A stretch of 46,508 bases of DNA from Paramacrobiotus richtersi. Its lineage: Eukaryota > Tardigrada > Eutardigrada > Parachela > Macrobiotidae. Shown here one piece after another: positions 35,796-46,508 of this stretch (the stretch's first letter is position 1; each line of letters starts with the position of its first letter). The position numbers and the translations under genes were made by a program. The DNA lies in assembly GCA_034698045.1 (NCBI GenBank), contig JAQGAU010000064.1, positions 1 through 46,508 of the forward strand. Reading direction: 5' to 3'. The notes beneath the pieces are model-generated. The model was not told the origin of the DNA. It was given only the letters and a program-made list of their open reading frames with translations, and did no database searches.

Positions 35796-36225
35796 TTAAA
35801 AAAAGTCAACATCCACCTTCAGTTTAAGCCGGTCCAACAGTTCGATTATTTCATTTTCCGCCAGTGTATTGGGAGGCAGCGTTTCCACCAGAATGGACAG
35901 AAGTTGTTTATCGGGCTTCACCTGTCGGACTTATAATCATACAAATTAACGAAACAGTAACTAGGAAAAATGTTGAAAAAAAGAAACACATATTGTTACA
36001 TTATCCGTAACTGTCTAGCCAACCAACGATACAATCTGGAGAAAAAAACCATCTCTTACCGGCATATTATAGTGGTCAATGCAGTGCTGGAGCAGCCAAA
36101 CAAAAAGATGCCTACTCGATCCACGGCCGATCGCAACCAGAGTGGACGCCAGCAGCACCTGTTGTGCTAGAAGTAGTCGCCTGGAATGGGAAAGCTCGAT
36201 CGCCAGGAAGTTAGCATGCCGGAAC
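35796..36225 (-). CDS. Last two exons of an unrecognised gene, right-arm copy
   Basis: Mirror of 10284-10713. Exons are 36060-36225 and 35796-35921. Confidence 0.5.
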
Positions 36226-36568
36226 CTGAATGGAAAACTTGCCTGTCAAGCTGTTAGCCCGAAGGCGTTTTCACATATGGTTTGAGTTTGGAACAGTGTC
36301 TTATTACCCGAAGAAGGGTATCTACATCCAAAAACATTCATGGGGCAACTCGATAATGTGGAGTGGCGTACGGTACGGTTATGAAACGTTTACGCATTCC
36401 TTTTCCTTATTATTTCACATATTTCGATGTATAGTGTTTTCGTGTACGACCTTAGTGCTCGCGTTCCTGTTTTCTTATTCCAGTAGTGTCATTGTGTTCG
36501 GAGTGTTAAGTGTTTGCAGATGGTCTGACGCCAGAGCGCACCATTACGATTGTGTTTGACCTAAATCC

Positions 36569-36588
36569 AATAAATCATCATCATCATG
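36569..36588 (+). mobile_element. Non-LTR-type 3' tail, right-arm copy
   Basis: Mirror of 9921-9940. Confidence 0.35.
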
Positions 36589-37072
36589 CACAACTGTCGG
36601 TCACGTACTGTTTACAGTACTAATCATTAATCATATATCCAAGACGGTAACAAAACACGGCTGTTGTAAACCATGGTAAAAACAGCTGTGCAAAATAACG
36701 CATACACATAAGGAAAAAATCGTAGCACGATGGCTATTTCACACGAGATCAGACGCCCTAATCAAGTATCTCTAGTTGATCGCAGCAAACTAATATTCTT
36801 GGGACCATTCATTTTCTAAAAGCTGGTTTTTATGCACAATTCGTCCCACTTTTGCTGTGACTGGTAAAGTCAGAACGGCTGCAAATCAGTACATCAAACA
36901 GTAAACGCAACGAACCACTCAGGTGTACTTAAACCCCGGTAATCTTTTGTGTGCTATTCAAATTTTACTTGTTGTTTAGCTTTCATCTACGACAAATATT
37001 GAAATGAAACAAACAAACCAAAAAGTGAGAAAAAAGGTATAACAATTGAACTTTATACTTGCGGACTTTAAC

Positions 37073-38617
37073 CAATTAGCAATCCATAACGGGTGTAAAA
37101 ATACTACACATCCGTAGCGAAGCGTGCTGTGGAAAATCAAAGAAAGAACAAAATACCGGAGATTGTCAAAGCGTATATATCGTGCCAACACGCGATATGA
37201 GCAGGCTGGCCAATGGACCTGTCAAAACCCATATTAAGCAATCATATATGCCGTCAATATGACATAAACGCAGCACTTTCTTGACGTTTAATTTTTTAGC
37301 TTTTTACGGGAAAATGGGTTATAATTGGTAATTACTCACCCAATAACCATAAAAACCGTATACCCAGAGAGAACCGTGGAGGCTGGCAAATGTAGAAAAA
37401 TTTATAAACTTTGGCACATGTGGCATGAATATTTGATGCGCCAAGTCAGTGTCAGAATTTCCCTATCTGCCATTACACTACGGTACGCGCTATTCAGCAG
37501 TAACTGTTCGCATGCGCATTTCCATAGTCCCATGCATCCAGTCAGTGTCCACAAAGTTTATAAAAATGCTACCGACTTCGTAAGCAGAATTTATGGAAAA
37601 CTGAACACTGCTCGGTAGATTATTCGACTAATTCTGCAAGATTATGTATTGTTTACAGTCTCCATAAAGCAAAACAAACTAACAAAATTACCAATGCATA
37701 CGAAAATTTTTCAAAATAATTTACAATTACATACTCCGTGTTTCAAATGTTTACACTAAAAACTTTCTGCAGTCTTTTCGCTAAAAAGAAAAAAGCATTA
37801 ACATCGGCAATCCAAACAATGCTATTAATATTAACCTGTCGATGCTACCTAAAATTACTTTACAGTACCTACGAGCTGTTTACAATGATTACATTCAAAG
37901 CAAACATAATTCCGATTTACTTCAAGAAGTAAGTAAATTCGAGAAAAAAATGAATAAACCTCAATACACGTACCATACCAGAATCTGAACTAAAGCCATT
38001 GGCTATTACAGCAAACTGTCTAGATCTGTCTGGCTTTATACTGTTTTTTTTCATGACACAAGTACAACTGAATATACAAGTATTCATGGAGTTTTTCTGG
38101 CTTCTTAAGGTTTGCATAACTTACATGCACCTGCAATTCTGTATTCTATTTCCTGCGACATTCTAAAAACTAATGAACTTCTAAAATTCAGAATTAAATA
38201 CCGGTTAAAAAAAGAACCACGTATTCTGAAACCTTTTAACGTTCTAGATTACTCTAATTATTTTATCGCTGCGCTGTTTATCTCTGCGAACTTCAAAATA
38301 TTAATGTACACAACCGGATTATGTACAAAACGACTGTACACTCACCAATTAGAAACATCATTCCGTAGGAAATGGTCCCCGCCCAGGCCGCATCATTGAC
38401 CTCCCGTCCACCCGACTTAAAAACTCCTTGTGAATGGGATTCATGAATACAATATTAAAATTCAATTCCACACCAAGCACCGGCACATTCGTGAGGAACC
38501 GACACCCAGTACCAGCCACGCGCACCCTGAATCATAGTCAGTCTCCACCTCTTTCTTCGACTGTACTTCCCCAACGGCACTTCTCGGAATCCATACGTAT
38601 ATGCTGCTTTCAACAAT
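37073..38617 (-). pseudogene. SLC16/MCT-like gene relic, right-arm copy
   Basis: Mirror of 7892-9436. Exons are 38346-38617 and 37073-37219. It is divergently oriented from the family exons at 39043-39510, whose upstream duplicated DNA begins only about 20 bases away at 38634. Confidence 0.6.
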
Positions 38618-38633
38618 CTGACTGTTATTATAC

Positions 38634-38990
38634 TTGTTTAGTAGAAGTATAAAAACCTGGATGCGAGTCATGCGACACAATAGAAACATTTTGCAGACAT
38701 TAATCCATATCGATATGTACAGCGTAGTTGTAAGGCCTCAAAACTGTTTACCGAGGCCTGTCTTTTCTGTCCATCTAAAGGTCAAAAAAGGACACTATAT
38801 TTATGCGCTGTGTCATGTATGTAAACCACTAGTTTTGTGTGCAATAGAAGGTCGGATACAAACGCGAATAAAGCCGTTGTACTAGGACTGTACAAATACA
38901 CGTTGCCTATCAAACACATTATTGTGCACAAATAATAATACTGTGTGCAAGCACTGGGGAATCGGAACTTTCCAACTTTATATTGTAATT
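38634..38990. repeat. Duplicated upstream segment, copy R
   Basis: Partner of 19990-20230, lying just upstream of the exons at 39043. The left-arm mirror is 7519-7875. Confidence 0.5.
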
Positions 38991-39042
38991 AACTTGGTAT
39001 TTCATCTTTTCGTTGTAATTGTACAGTATAACGGAGAGCCAG

Positions 39043-39510
39043 TATTCATGAACGGTACACAGTCTGGAATGGTTGTTCTGTCAGTAACCCAATGGAACGC
39101 CGTCGTCACCTGGAAGAGTGACGATGCAGTACGAGCCACGCCCAATCCCGAACGAGAAATGACGCAAGTGAAGCGGAGAGAAAGTGCCTTAACCAGTTAA
39201 GCGTGCTAGTTATAATCACAAACAATGCGAATCCGGGCACCTGGGTCAGAGGAATTCGTGGTGCTGAAATAATCTGGCACTGGGAGCTGAAAAAGTATTT
39301 GGATACGGCAAGACTACAATGGAATGCAGTGGTATTTGTGAAAGAGGACTGTAAGTTGGAAGTAAGTACGACCATCGGTGACCCCTGATTCCCGGTTTTT
39401 CGTTCACTTCTTTGATGGGTACATCTGCGAGTTTATGAATAAACTGTTCTTATGTGGAGTTAAGTACGATGGGGTGAAGCTCACACTATCGTATTCCCAG
39501 CTGGGAACCG
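39043..39510 (+). CDS. Exons of an unrecognised multicopy gene family (copy R)
   Basis: Three coding-looking blocks. Block A (from a phase-1 acceptor at 39042) contains GMVVLSVTQWNAVVTW then KSDD. Block B (about 39250-39361) contains GAEIIWHWELKKYLD and LQWNAVVFVKEDCKLE and ends at a GTAAGT donor. Block C (about 39381-39510) contains FFVHFFDGYICEF and YDGVKLTLSYSQLG before a GTAAAG. A and B lie in different frames and C has no clear acceptor, so the gene is either broken or spliced in ways I cannot fix. Block A resembles 19659-19743 (MVFLSVKYNWVNWMV) and the exon at 20362. Block B resembles 27314-27697 (YVEIWHRAVYWFED). The upstream non-coding DNA (38634-38990) also matches 19990-20230, so whole segments were duplicated. 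The alternating aromatic/hydrophobic pattern suggests beta-strands. No known family is recognised. Confidence 0.4.
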
Positions 39511-39684
39511 GTAAAGATGTCTACCGCTGTGCCTTACACTGCGCTATTACAGTATGTGCAGATTTACATTGTAAATGCACCATAGTCCGGTAGCGTTGGC
39601 TTCTTTCTTATTCTCCGTCATGACGGATTACTACTTTATATCCGCATCTTGGCACTGTTAGAATTTTTGGTTCGTTACGCATAT

Positions 39685-39828
39685 AAACCATATCCTTTAA
39701 GGGATATAACTTTAAAGATAAAGGATAACAATCAAAACGGAACTTCCGAAGTTCTGTTTTGATTGTCATCCTTTAAAGTTATCCTTTATCCTTTTAAGTT
39801 ATCACTTATCCTTTAAAGGATATGGTTT
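39685..39828. mobile_element. 144-bp hairpin, MITE-like, right-arm copy
   Basis: Mirror of 6681-6824. Confidence 0.6.
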
Positions 39829-40310
39829 TATAATTATGATCTTTTTGCCTTAATTTCTAATTAAAAAATAACAACTGACAGTGCGGGTTTTTTAACAGTT
39901 CTTATGTGTTCTGGAAGTAATTCGGCAATTATGTACCGCACCTGGCGGAATCCTGATAGTAGCTATTATTGTGAATCGTAGTACAGATCGGCTCTTATAG
40001 CGCCAAAACAGATTGCAGTAAAATGCCTTAAATCCACGAAAAAATCAAGAATTGTGTTAGAACTGACTTTCTCTGAACACAGTTTTTTCAGGTTACTTTC
40101 ATTATATATCAAGTGAATCTGTTGTTGTAATTTTTGAAGCCAGCGTGAAATGTCCATAATAACACAATGCTACTATGGTCAGTTTATGGATATGTTGTTG
40201 CAGTAGCGATTTTAGCTAATTTGCCGCCTGGTTGCCCTGGACAATTTACTGAGAAATTTGGTACAGATTGTAAGCTGTAGTATTTTATCGATATGAATAT
40301 CTTATTTAAG

Positions 40311-41269
40311 AAGAACTCCTGAAGGCGACGCGCCGGTGCCGCTAAATTTGCCGGAGCATGCTGTTCAGCGTCGCATGACGTCATTGGGGGTCAACAGGGG
40401 ACCCGATGGACGCGAATTCCCCACGATCATCAAACTGGCGGTCAGGGCCAAGTACCGCAAAGTACTGGCGGCCGCCAGTACGTCAGAACAATCTAATTGT
40501 ACAACAACTTTGTAAATCACTGCTGAAGACGGCACTTATGAAATGACGATAATGGACGGCTAATTAACAAAGAAACAACAAAATAAAATAATGAAATTAC
40601 GACAATTGATGAATAATGTTTAAAATAAATTCAATAAAATAAATAATCCAGTTACGATAATGGCGTACGAATATTACAATTACCCTATAGACAAAATGCA
40701 TGTTGCTGTGCTTGCAGCTGCGACTTGATTTTTGTTCCCGCATGTCCTGTTGACAGAATTTTCGATTAATAATAAACATGGCCCTAACGATACACTGCAC
40801 GCGTACGCTATGGATGTTTAACAAAGCTTGCACGAACAAACTACATTCTGGTATACATTCAGAACTACACGTTGAATGACAGATAGATGCGGAGAATTAT
40901 ACAGATATAGCCACTGCACTACGATGACCATGAAACCTGAAATAATAACATTCAGTTGGTACATAGCTGCGTTTATATAGCCACATGGCACATGCCCATA
41001 CCGAGTATGTTAGTATACACATCATTTAATTCAGTTTCCTATTCATAAACTGTGGATTTCCAGTTCGTATTATCTTTGGAATAGCGGCTATTTCTGTAGG
41101 ATTTATGCGGCTACTAAAGGGGATCGAAGCGGCCAAAGCGGCGCATGCCCGGTGTAAAATGCAGCAACAAATTCCCAGGATTAATCGGGAATTCGAGGGT
41201 CCCTTTATAAGACTGCAACGGAAGATGTGCCACGAGAATAAGGAACACTATCATCTTCTCCCCTGTTGA
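40311..41269 (+). CDS. Two terminal exons of a small membrane protein of unknown function
   Basis: Exon 1 (about 40311-40477) reads PEGDAPVPLNLPEHAVQ, then EFPTIIKLAVRAKYRK and VLAAA. It stops at a GTACGT donor in phase 1. After an intron ending TTTCCAG at 41063, exon 2 (41064-41269) starts in the matching phase with RIIFGIAAISVGFMRLLKG. It ends in a charged tail finishing HYHLLPC and a stop. Joined, this gives at least 123 residues with one membrane segment spanning the splice, a basic helix on its inner side and a polar C-terminal tail. The start is not seen: the exon 1 acceptor is weak and an upstream exon is likely. I do not recognise the family. It is followed 0.3 kb later by the BTB-BACK gene on the same strand. 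Confidence 0.5.
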
Positions 41270-41562
41270 TCAAGTCCGGTCGGAATTTTTTCTTAAATTT
41301 TACGAATTAAGGTAATCGAAGTTTAGAGTTAAGCAGAATTTAATGATTAGTATACTGAATTTATTAAATTTAGGTATAGCATTTCCCCGTTTTTGGGAGT
41401 GCAGGTAAATACGGTCGACGTGGCATTAACGGCAGCGAAATTAACTAAATTAAGCAAAACAATCATCTGCTCACCCATATGCACGATAAATAACTGATTA
41501 AAAAAATTTCCGTTAAATACAGTGTTGGGCTTTATAGAATTCAGTCGTGATTTTTGGGCTTA

Positions 41563-44500
41563 TGGTACCGGAAATTCCTGCTGGATGTGGAGGTTAAGTG
41601 TGCGGAGGGTTACGTGCCCATGCATCTGCCGCTGCTACCAGCGCAGAGCGATGTCTGGACGGATTTCTGTTATCGGCGCGGCTTCAGCTTGCGCAAGGAG
41701 AATCCCATCCTGATTGACTTCGGCTCAGCGGTGACCTTACTGGGACTGCGCAACGCCGTCAATTACTTGTATCTAGAATCAAGGGGAGTCTGTTGCTTTT
41801 TTATACACCGACCACTTTCATTGAAAAATAGAAAACAGTGTTATAGCAACGAACATAAATGAGAGTGTATCTTGAGCCTGGATACTACGATTATCAAGTA
41901 CTATTTCGTAGGTAAGTTAATTACCGTTCGGCTTTTTCCTAGGGGCGTAGATTAGGTTTGTACCGGCGAAGTGAAACATTTTTTGTTAATGCTATTATCG
42001 TCTCGGTACCGATGACAAGTAAAAATTTCTTTGTCTCACGTTCACTATACTGATCCGTGTTGCGTCGATGACTAAAAGTTCGGGCATGGATATATATGTT
42101 AACTCTTAGATTTATCAGTTTAATTAACAGTCAGTTAAAAACAAAAAACATATTTTTAATTGTGTCGTTCTATTGTGCGTAAAAGTATGAACCGGGCGAA
42201 AAAAGAAATATTACCAGTATTTCCTCCTCTGCAGCACGAAAGCGTTTCGAACCGTTTTGCAACTTTGAGCTTTGTACAAATATCTGTGCGGATTTTAAGC
42301 CTAGCTCCGTACTACGCTACCCTTGGCTAAATTTGACCCTATGACAGAGACATTCATAGACCGTATGGCAATGAAATAGGCATATGCAATAGCCTATTCC
42401 TGCTGATCTGGATTGTGTGTGGTTTCCTTTAGACATGCCTTACAAATAGGGTATGCAACTCCTGTCCTTTCCCTACCGGGATCATAGGGCACAGCTTAGA
42501 TATATGTACTTCTAGGCATATGCTTTCCTGCTGTATTCGTTGCGCTAAAACTGGACACGCGTATGTAATTCCTTTTACAACGAATCCCCCGTTAATATCC
42601 TATGAATTATGAATTTCTTTGGTTATCATAGACGCTTTCCAATTGGGCAATTGGTTTAATTATTAATTCAGCATTGGCAAATTTTTGATTTGAGAGTTTT
42701 TTATTCGGTTTGATTTCGGTTTCGGTTGGAAAAACTTTAATTTCGGTTATTGGCCTCGTTCTGTATAGAACGCGAAGTTTTTTGTATTATATGTCATTAT
42801 GTTTTGTTATCGTCTAAACTATTCATTTTTTTCCGTTCATTTTCATCCACAATCTCCATCCTGACTGCCACCTGAAACGAAGAAATTAACCGTATTAGTA
42901 CACGTAAATATAAAGAGTTCATGCAGAATAATATTTATTAAAATATATTATCAACGTCACTTGACTTTCACGCAAATTTTGCTACACAGCATGTACAGTA
43001 CAGTACAAAAGTTTTACATAAGTGAATTCGTTCGTTTTTGCATCCACAACTCACTTTTTTCACAAAATAAGAGAGCAAATTAGTGGGAAAATGTTCTGAT
43101 GCGGGACTCTTACCTGTTTCGTTATCCTGCGGTTCGTTGCAAATTAGAATCCCAAATATCCCGTGCAGTACCGTTAGGTGAAAGTAAGCCGCACATGTGA
43201 ATGTTTTGGACAAGCAACGTTGTACCAGTTGTAGACTTTTGACTTCCAAGGAATCAAAATTTGGCTATACTTTGTAACTTTCAGCTTGTAACGCACTGGC
43301 GCTCGTAATACAAGTGCGCAACTGCCAAAATAGTAAATGGCGCTTGAACAGCAATCTTGCAGATGCAAAGTGAACGGCACTGCACCCGTCACTACTTGAT
43401 CAGAAACCGAAAGAGGATATTTCAAAACACTATGTAATAATTGCGTTTTCCTACGAGTAGCATAAAAAGCTTGTACGCTTCTTTGGTCACTTTTGTTCTA
43501 TGAATTCATATGTGCGGGCGCCACAGGAACACATACGAAACTTCTGTGGCTACTTTGCTCTATGAATTCATATGTGCGGGTGCAGAATGAACAGATACAA
43601 TCGTATTACAGCAGCAGGAGTTACTACGCCGATTTACTGCCTAGGAATGCATACGCTATGATTCAGTTTAATCTGAATACAGGTCAATTATCTTTGGATA
43701 TGGGAGCCCAAGGAATACATATGCCGTAAAGGCATGATTATTTCCTTGACCGTTCTATATGGAACGGCAAGAAACGAACGGCTCACAAATTAATATCAGA
43801 TTTCTAGGCTGCATAGTAAGTCCTTTTCATTTCCTGGTGCCCATAGAAAAAAATTGTCCGTATAGGATGCGGCAATGAAGTTATACGCCTAGACTTCCCC
43901 TAGCCAGATTTCCTTACTTGAGGAAACATAGGGCGGTCATATGGGCAAACTGTCCTCCTTGCCGAGGAATATGTTATTCCTTAGCCTAGGCCTATGAACG
44001 TGTACATAGCATTTAGCCAAGGGTATACGATCATCACGTAATTGTCGAAATATAAAATTCTTATTAACAATGTAAGACTGGTACATTTATATGTCAGGTA
44101 TGAAACTAAAAGACATACGGTTACTGAGCTTACTTCGTATTTACCTCATTTTATTAAAATGAATAATTTTGATATCTGTGTTGCATCGATGATTAACAAT
44201 TCGAGCAATGGTTCATTAATCTACATAAACATAAACTTTACGTTTCGGGCATGAAGGTATCTTTCGTATTCGTATCCGTTTTACAAAAATACTGCCATAG
44301 CATAACATTATTTATAAGAGTAAAATCTGTCTAAAAGTTATCTTCTAGAAAGCCGCCGTTTCTGTTAGAAAACAGTCAAAAAAGAAACATACCGAGAAAT
44401 TATTTCGACCCCTTTCGGGCACTGATTGTACAATTGGAATCTATTTGGAATTAGCACGATTCGCCACTGCTCTGCGATTTCATTCAGCTTGAGCAGTATT

Positions 44501-45056
44501 TTAATTGTACATACAGCACATATCACTTTACAGAATGGTTAAAAGTTGCTTGTAGCCTTTCTTCGCTGGTAAAAGCTTCACACCAGGTTAAAGGAATGTA
44601 AGCAGCAGTTAATAAAACAAACATTTAAAAAAGTAAAAAGAAACAAAATCTGAGAACAAATAGTTTTCTCATTTTTCCATATCAGTGAATGACGCCAAGA
44701 CGTACCAAGCCTACAGTGAATAAAAAACAGCAATATGTCTCCGATTATAGTCAATATGGTCTCTTGTATAAGTGGGATACAGCAACTGTGTAGAGATCTT
44801 CGACGCTGCCCGCGCCCTCCGCCTACACTATCTGGCCAGAATGGCGGAGGCGTTGGCCGACGTCCTCCTGCAGGAGCATAATCTGTGGAGCACGGTAAGT
44901 GCCACCCGCGGCAACCCCTGCGACTCTTCGCCATTGCTTGGACCAAGCTGGCCACCATGTTCGTCGAGCTGGCCACGGGGTGGGAGTTCATGGAGATGGA
45001 TGTGGAGGATCTGCTGTGGTTTCTCAAACAGAATGAACTCAAGATTACGGTCAGTT
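41563..45056 (+). CDS. BTB-BACK (kelch-like type) gene, partial
   Basis: Exon 1 (about 41563-41778) encodes a BTB/POZ core: LLDVEVKCAEGYVPMHLP is followed by a hydrophobic stretch ending NYLYLE, the usual 'dYLYtG' position. A short exon (about 41859-41911) ends in a good GTAAGT donor in phase 2. It matches in phase an exon at 44783-44894 carrying IFDAARALRLHYLARM, the last BTB helices, which ends at another GTAAGT. The BACK start follows with EMDVEDLLWFLKQNELKI. It is reached either by a 53-base intron (44895-44947) or, if that is not an intron, by a one-base frame change. A GTCAGT donor follows at 45057, so the rest of BACK and any kelch repeats lie outside the window. The exon 1 donor is unclear. 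Family role: cullin-3 ubiquitin-ligase adaptor. It may be intact or decaying. Confidence 0.6.
42320..44023. mobile_element. DNA-transposon-like element with short TIRs, right-arm copy
   Basis: Mirror of 2486-4189, inside the BTB-BACK intron between exons at 41911 and 44783. Confidence 0.45.
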
Positions 45057-45658
45057 GGACAGCTGGCGTCATTCTCTTTGTAATATTTATCCTTCTTATT
45101 CGTTGTTTACTGAACTAAAACTATGGTGCAGACACAAAAAGAGACACTACATGAAGCCCGTTTTGTGTTCTTACTAGTTTGACGTCAGAAATGGTTTTCA
45201 GGCATGTATCAGGCAGTCCGTAAACCAACACTGGGAGTCATTGTATGAAATTATGAATCGTAGTGAACTGGCTGACACTTGTTATAACAGTGATAACACT
45301 AACTGCATGCCTCTTACACACACGCATACTGTATTATCCCATACCGGCTAAATTATTAGGCGCATTAGCCAACATGGAATAACAACAACAAGAACAACAA
45401 CAAAGAATTTTTTGCGCAATCAAAAAGAAATTGTATGTATGTACGTATGTATAAGTATTTTTGTGCATTACTTTGGATTACGAATACTGAAGTACGCATT
45501 CCTCGTTGAGAATGCAAGATTCCTTCAGTCGTTTTTTCTCTAACTGAAACATGATATAAAACAACGTACAGCAAATTTTAATTATGTTACGTAATTTACA
45601 GTATGTATGTAGAATTTAGTACAGTTTACTAAGCGATCTTGCGTTATAATTACACACG

Positions 45659-45698
45659 GATTTTGTGTGAGGATTAGCGCTAATCCTCACACAAAATC
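45659..45698. repeat. 40-bp perfect local palindrome, right-arm copy
   Basis: Mirror copy of the palindrome at 811-850. Confidence 0.9.
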
Positions 45699-46508
45699 AG
45701 CACATTTATCTAAGAATGTCTTCCATCAACAGATGGACAAGTTGTGCAGTCGATTAATGCCATTTATTGCTGGTGTCAGTTGTGTGGTGTATGGGTTTCT
45801 ATCGCTAACTGGACAGCCGTTTGTAGTGGACTTTCTTTGTGGTTTTCTGCAGTCGTAGAGATCGGCTAAAGATCACCAGCGATCTTGCATGCTAACATCT
45901 GCTGCAAAATATATTTTTTTAAAGTTTAAATAGCTTTTACTGCTATACATGTATACGTATATAATTATTATAATTATGATTAATGTATAATAGCAATTTT
46001 AATCAACATATAATTACTCTATTTACAATAATAATTGGTCATTCGATTATTACGTTATTACATACAAGTGTTAGGTTGCGCTCGCGCGCAACCCATCTGT
46101 ATTTGAACTGTTGGATGTTTTAAAAATGTGGGAATTGTAGACTCATGAATTGTAGATTCGCAAATTGTAGAATGTAGATTCTGTTAATTGTGGCGCGCAA
46201 CCCCGAGTGTCGCAAATTTTCCATTTTTCGGAATTTCGACTGTCAACGTGTTTTGAAATTGCAGAGTCTGTAAGAGTTTTTATGGGGCACTGTTGTGGAA
46301 ATGCGCTCAATACTGTTTTAGCTTACAGATTAGCAATAATTATTTTAAAAGAAAGCAGACATGGGAAGCATACGCTTTTCGTTGCTCAGTTGTTTCGTCT
46401 CGTGTGCAGACGTAGTAAAAATCTGGAAAACTGAAAAATCGTTCGTTTTCGAAAGTACTGCTATTAATAGTGTTATTCGTATTCCGTACATGTGTTCCGG
46501 AATCGTAT

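Larger units (their letters stand above)
1..46508. repeat. Perfect 46.5-kb palindrome, two 23,254-base arms with no spacer
   Basis: The window is its own reverse complement. The first bases (ATACGATTCCGGAACACATG) are the reverse complement of the last. Every open frame of 60 codons or more in one arm recurs with identical translation on the other strand at 46509 minus its coordinates. The symmetry axis lies between 23254 and 23255 and there is no single-copy loop. No mismatch was seen by eye; a base-by-base comparison was not run. Natural long palindromes usually keep a short spacer or collect differences, so an assembly or library fold-back is favoured. A very recent inverted duplication or a palindromic amplicon remains possible. 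Confidence 0.98.

Noticed and set aside
40309-40515. Argonaute N-domain resemblance of EFPTIIKLAVRAKYRK
   Set aside because: Only a loose pattern. The joined exons give a membrane protein with no PAZ or PIWI region.
45057-45118. Hydrophobic tail after the BACK block looking like a membrane anchor
   Set aside because: A GTCAGT donor sits exactly where BACK should continue, so this is probably intron read-through.

Overview
The whole window is one perfect palindrome. Base x pairs with base 46509-x, so two 23,254-base arms meet at 23254|23255 with no spacer (TGCA|TGCA inside GGTTATGCATGCATAACC). Both window ends, the centre and every open frame of 60 or more codons that I compared have an exact reverse-complement partner. 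I saw no mismatch. Exact identity over 23 kb, no loop and symmetrical window ends make a fold-back or strand-joining assembly product the leading explanation. A recent inverted duplication or hairpin-derived palindromic molecule is the biological alternative. Each locus below therefore probably represents one genomic locus, although both copies are listed.

The DNA is animal-like: AT-rich spacers, short coding exons with GT...AG introns, and F-box, BTB-BACK and SLC16-like families. An invertebrate with a fairly compact genome fits. A tardigrade is a guess from the style of the F-box and BTB proteins and is not shown by the sequence. There are no prokaryotic operons, no rRNA or tRNA genes that I can defend, and no CRISPR array.

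Layout of the left arm (right-arm position = 46509-x): 1-1452 gene-free, with a 40-bp perfect palindrome; 1453-4946 (-) a BTB-BACK gene whose large intron carries a 1.7-kb element with short terminal inverted repeats; 5240-6198 (-) a two-exon gene for a small unrecognised membrane protein; 6681-6824 a hairpin MITE-like element; 6999-7466 (-) exons of an unrecognised multicopy family; 7892-9436 (+) a decayed SLC16/monocarboxylate-transporter-like gene; 9921-9940 a non-LTR-type tail; 10284-10713 (+) the last two exons of an unrecognised gene; 10907-11571 (+) a frame-shifted helical and Thr/Ser-rich coding relic; about 12870-13540 diverged direct repeats; 13909-16041 (-) a three-exon F-box gene, the best gene here; 16726-16747 another non-LTR-type tail; 18139-18180 a 21-bp tandem duplication; 18812-20498 further copies or exons of the unrecognised family; 21581-22564 a Mutator-like (MULE) transposon with a 9-bp target-site duplication and a broken transposase fragment; 22574-23254 no gene, running into the junction.

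The genes do not form a visible pathway. The F-box and BTB-BACK proteins would both be substrate adaptors for cullin-RING ubiquitin ligases, but that is family knowledge only. The most notable things are the palindrome itself, the undescribed duplicated gene family, the MCT-like relic with stops at alignable positions, and the two unrecognised spliced genes that appear only when short exons are joined.
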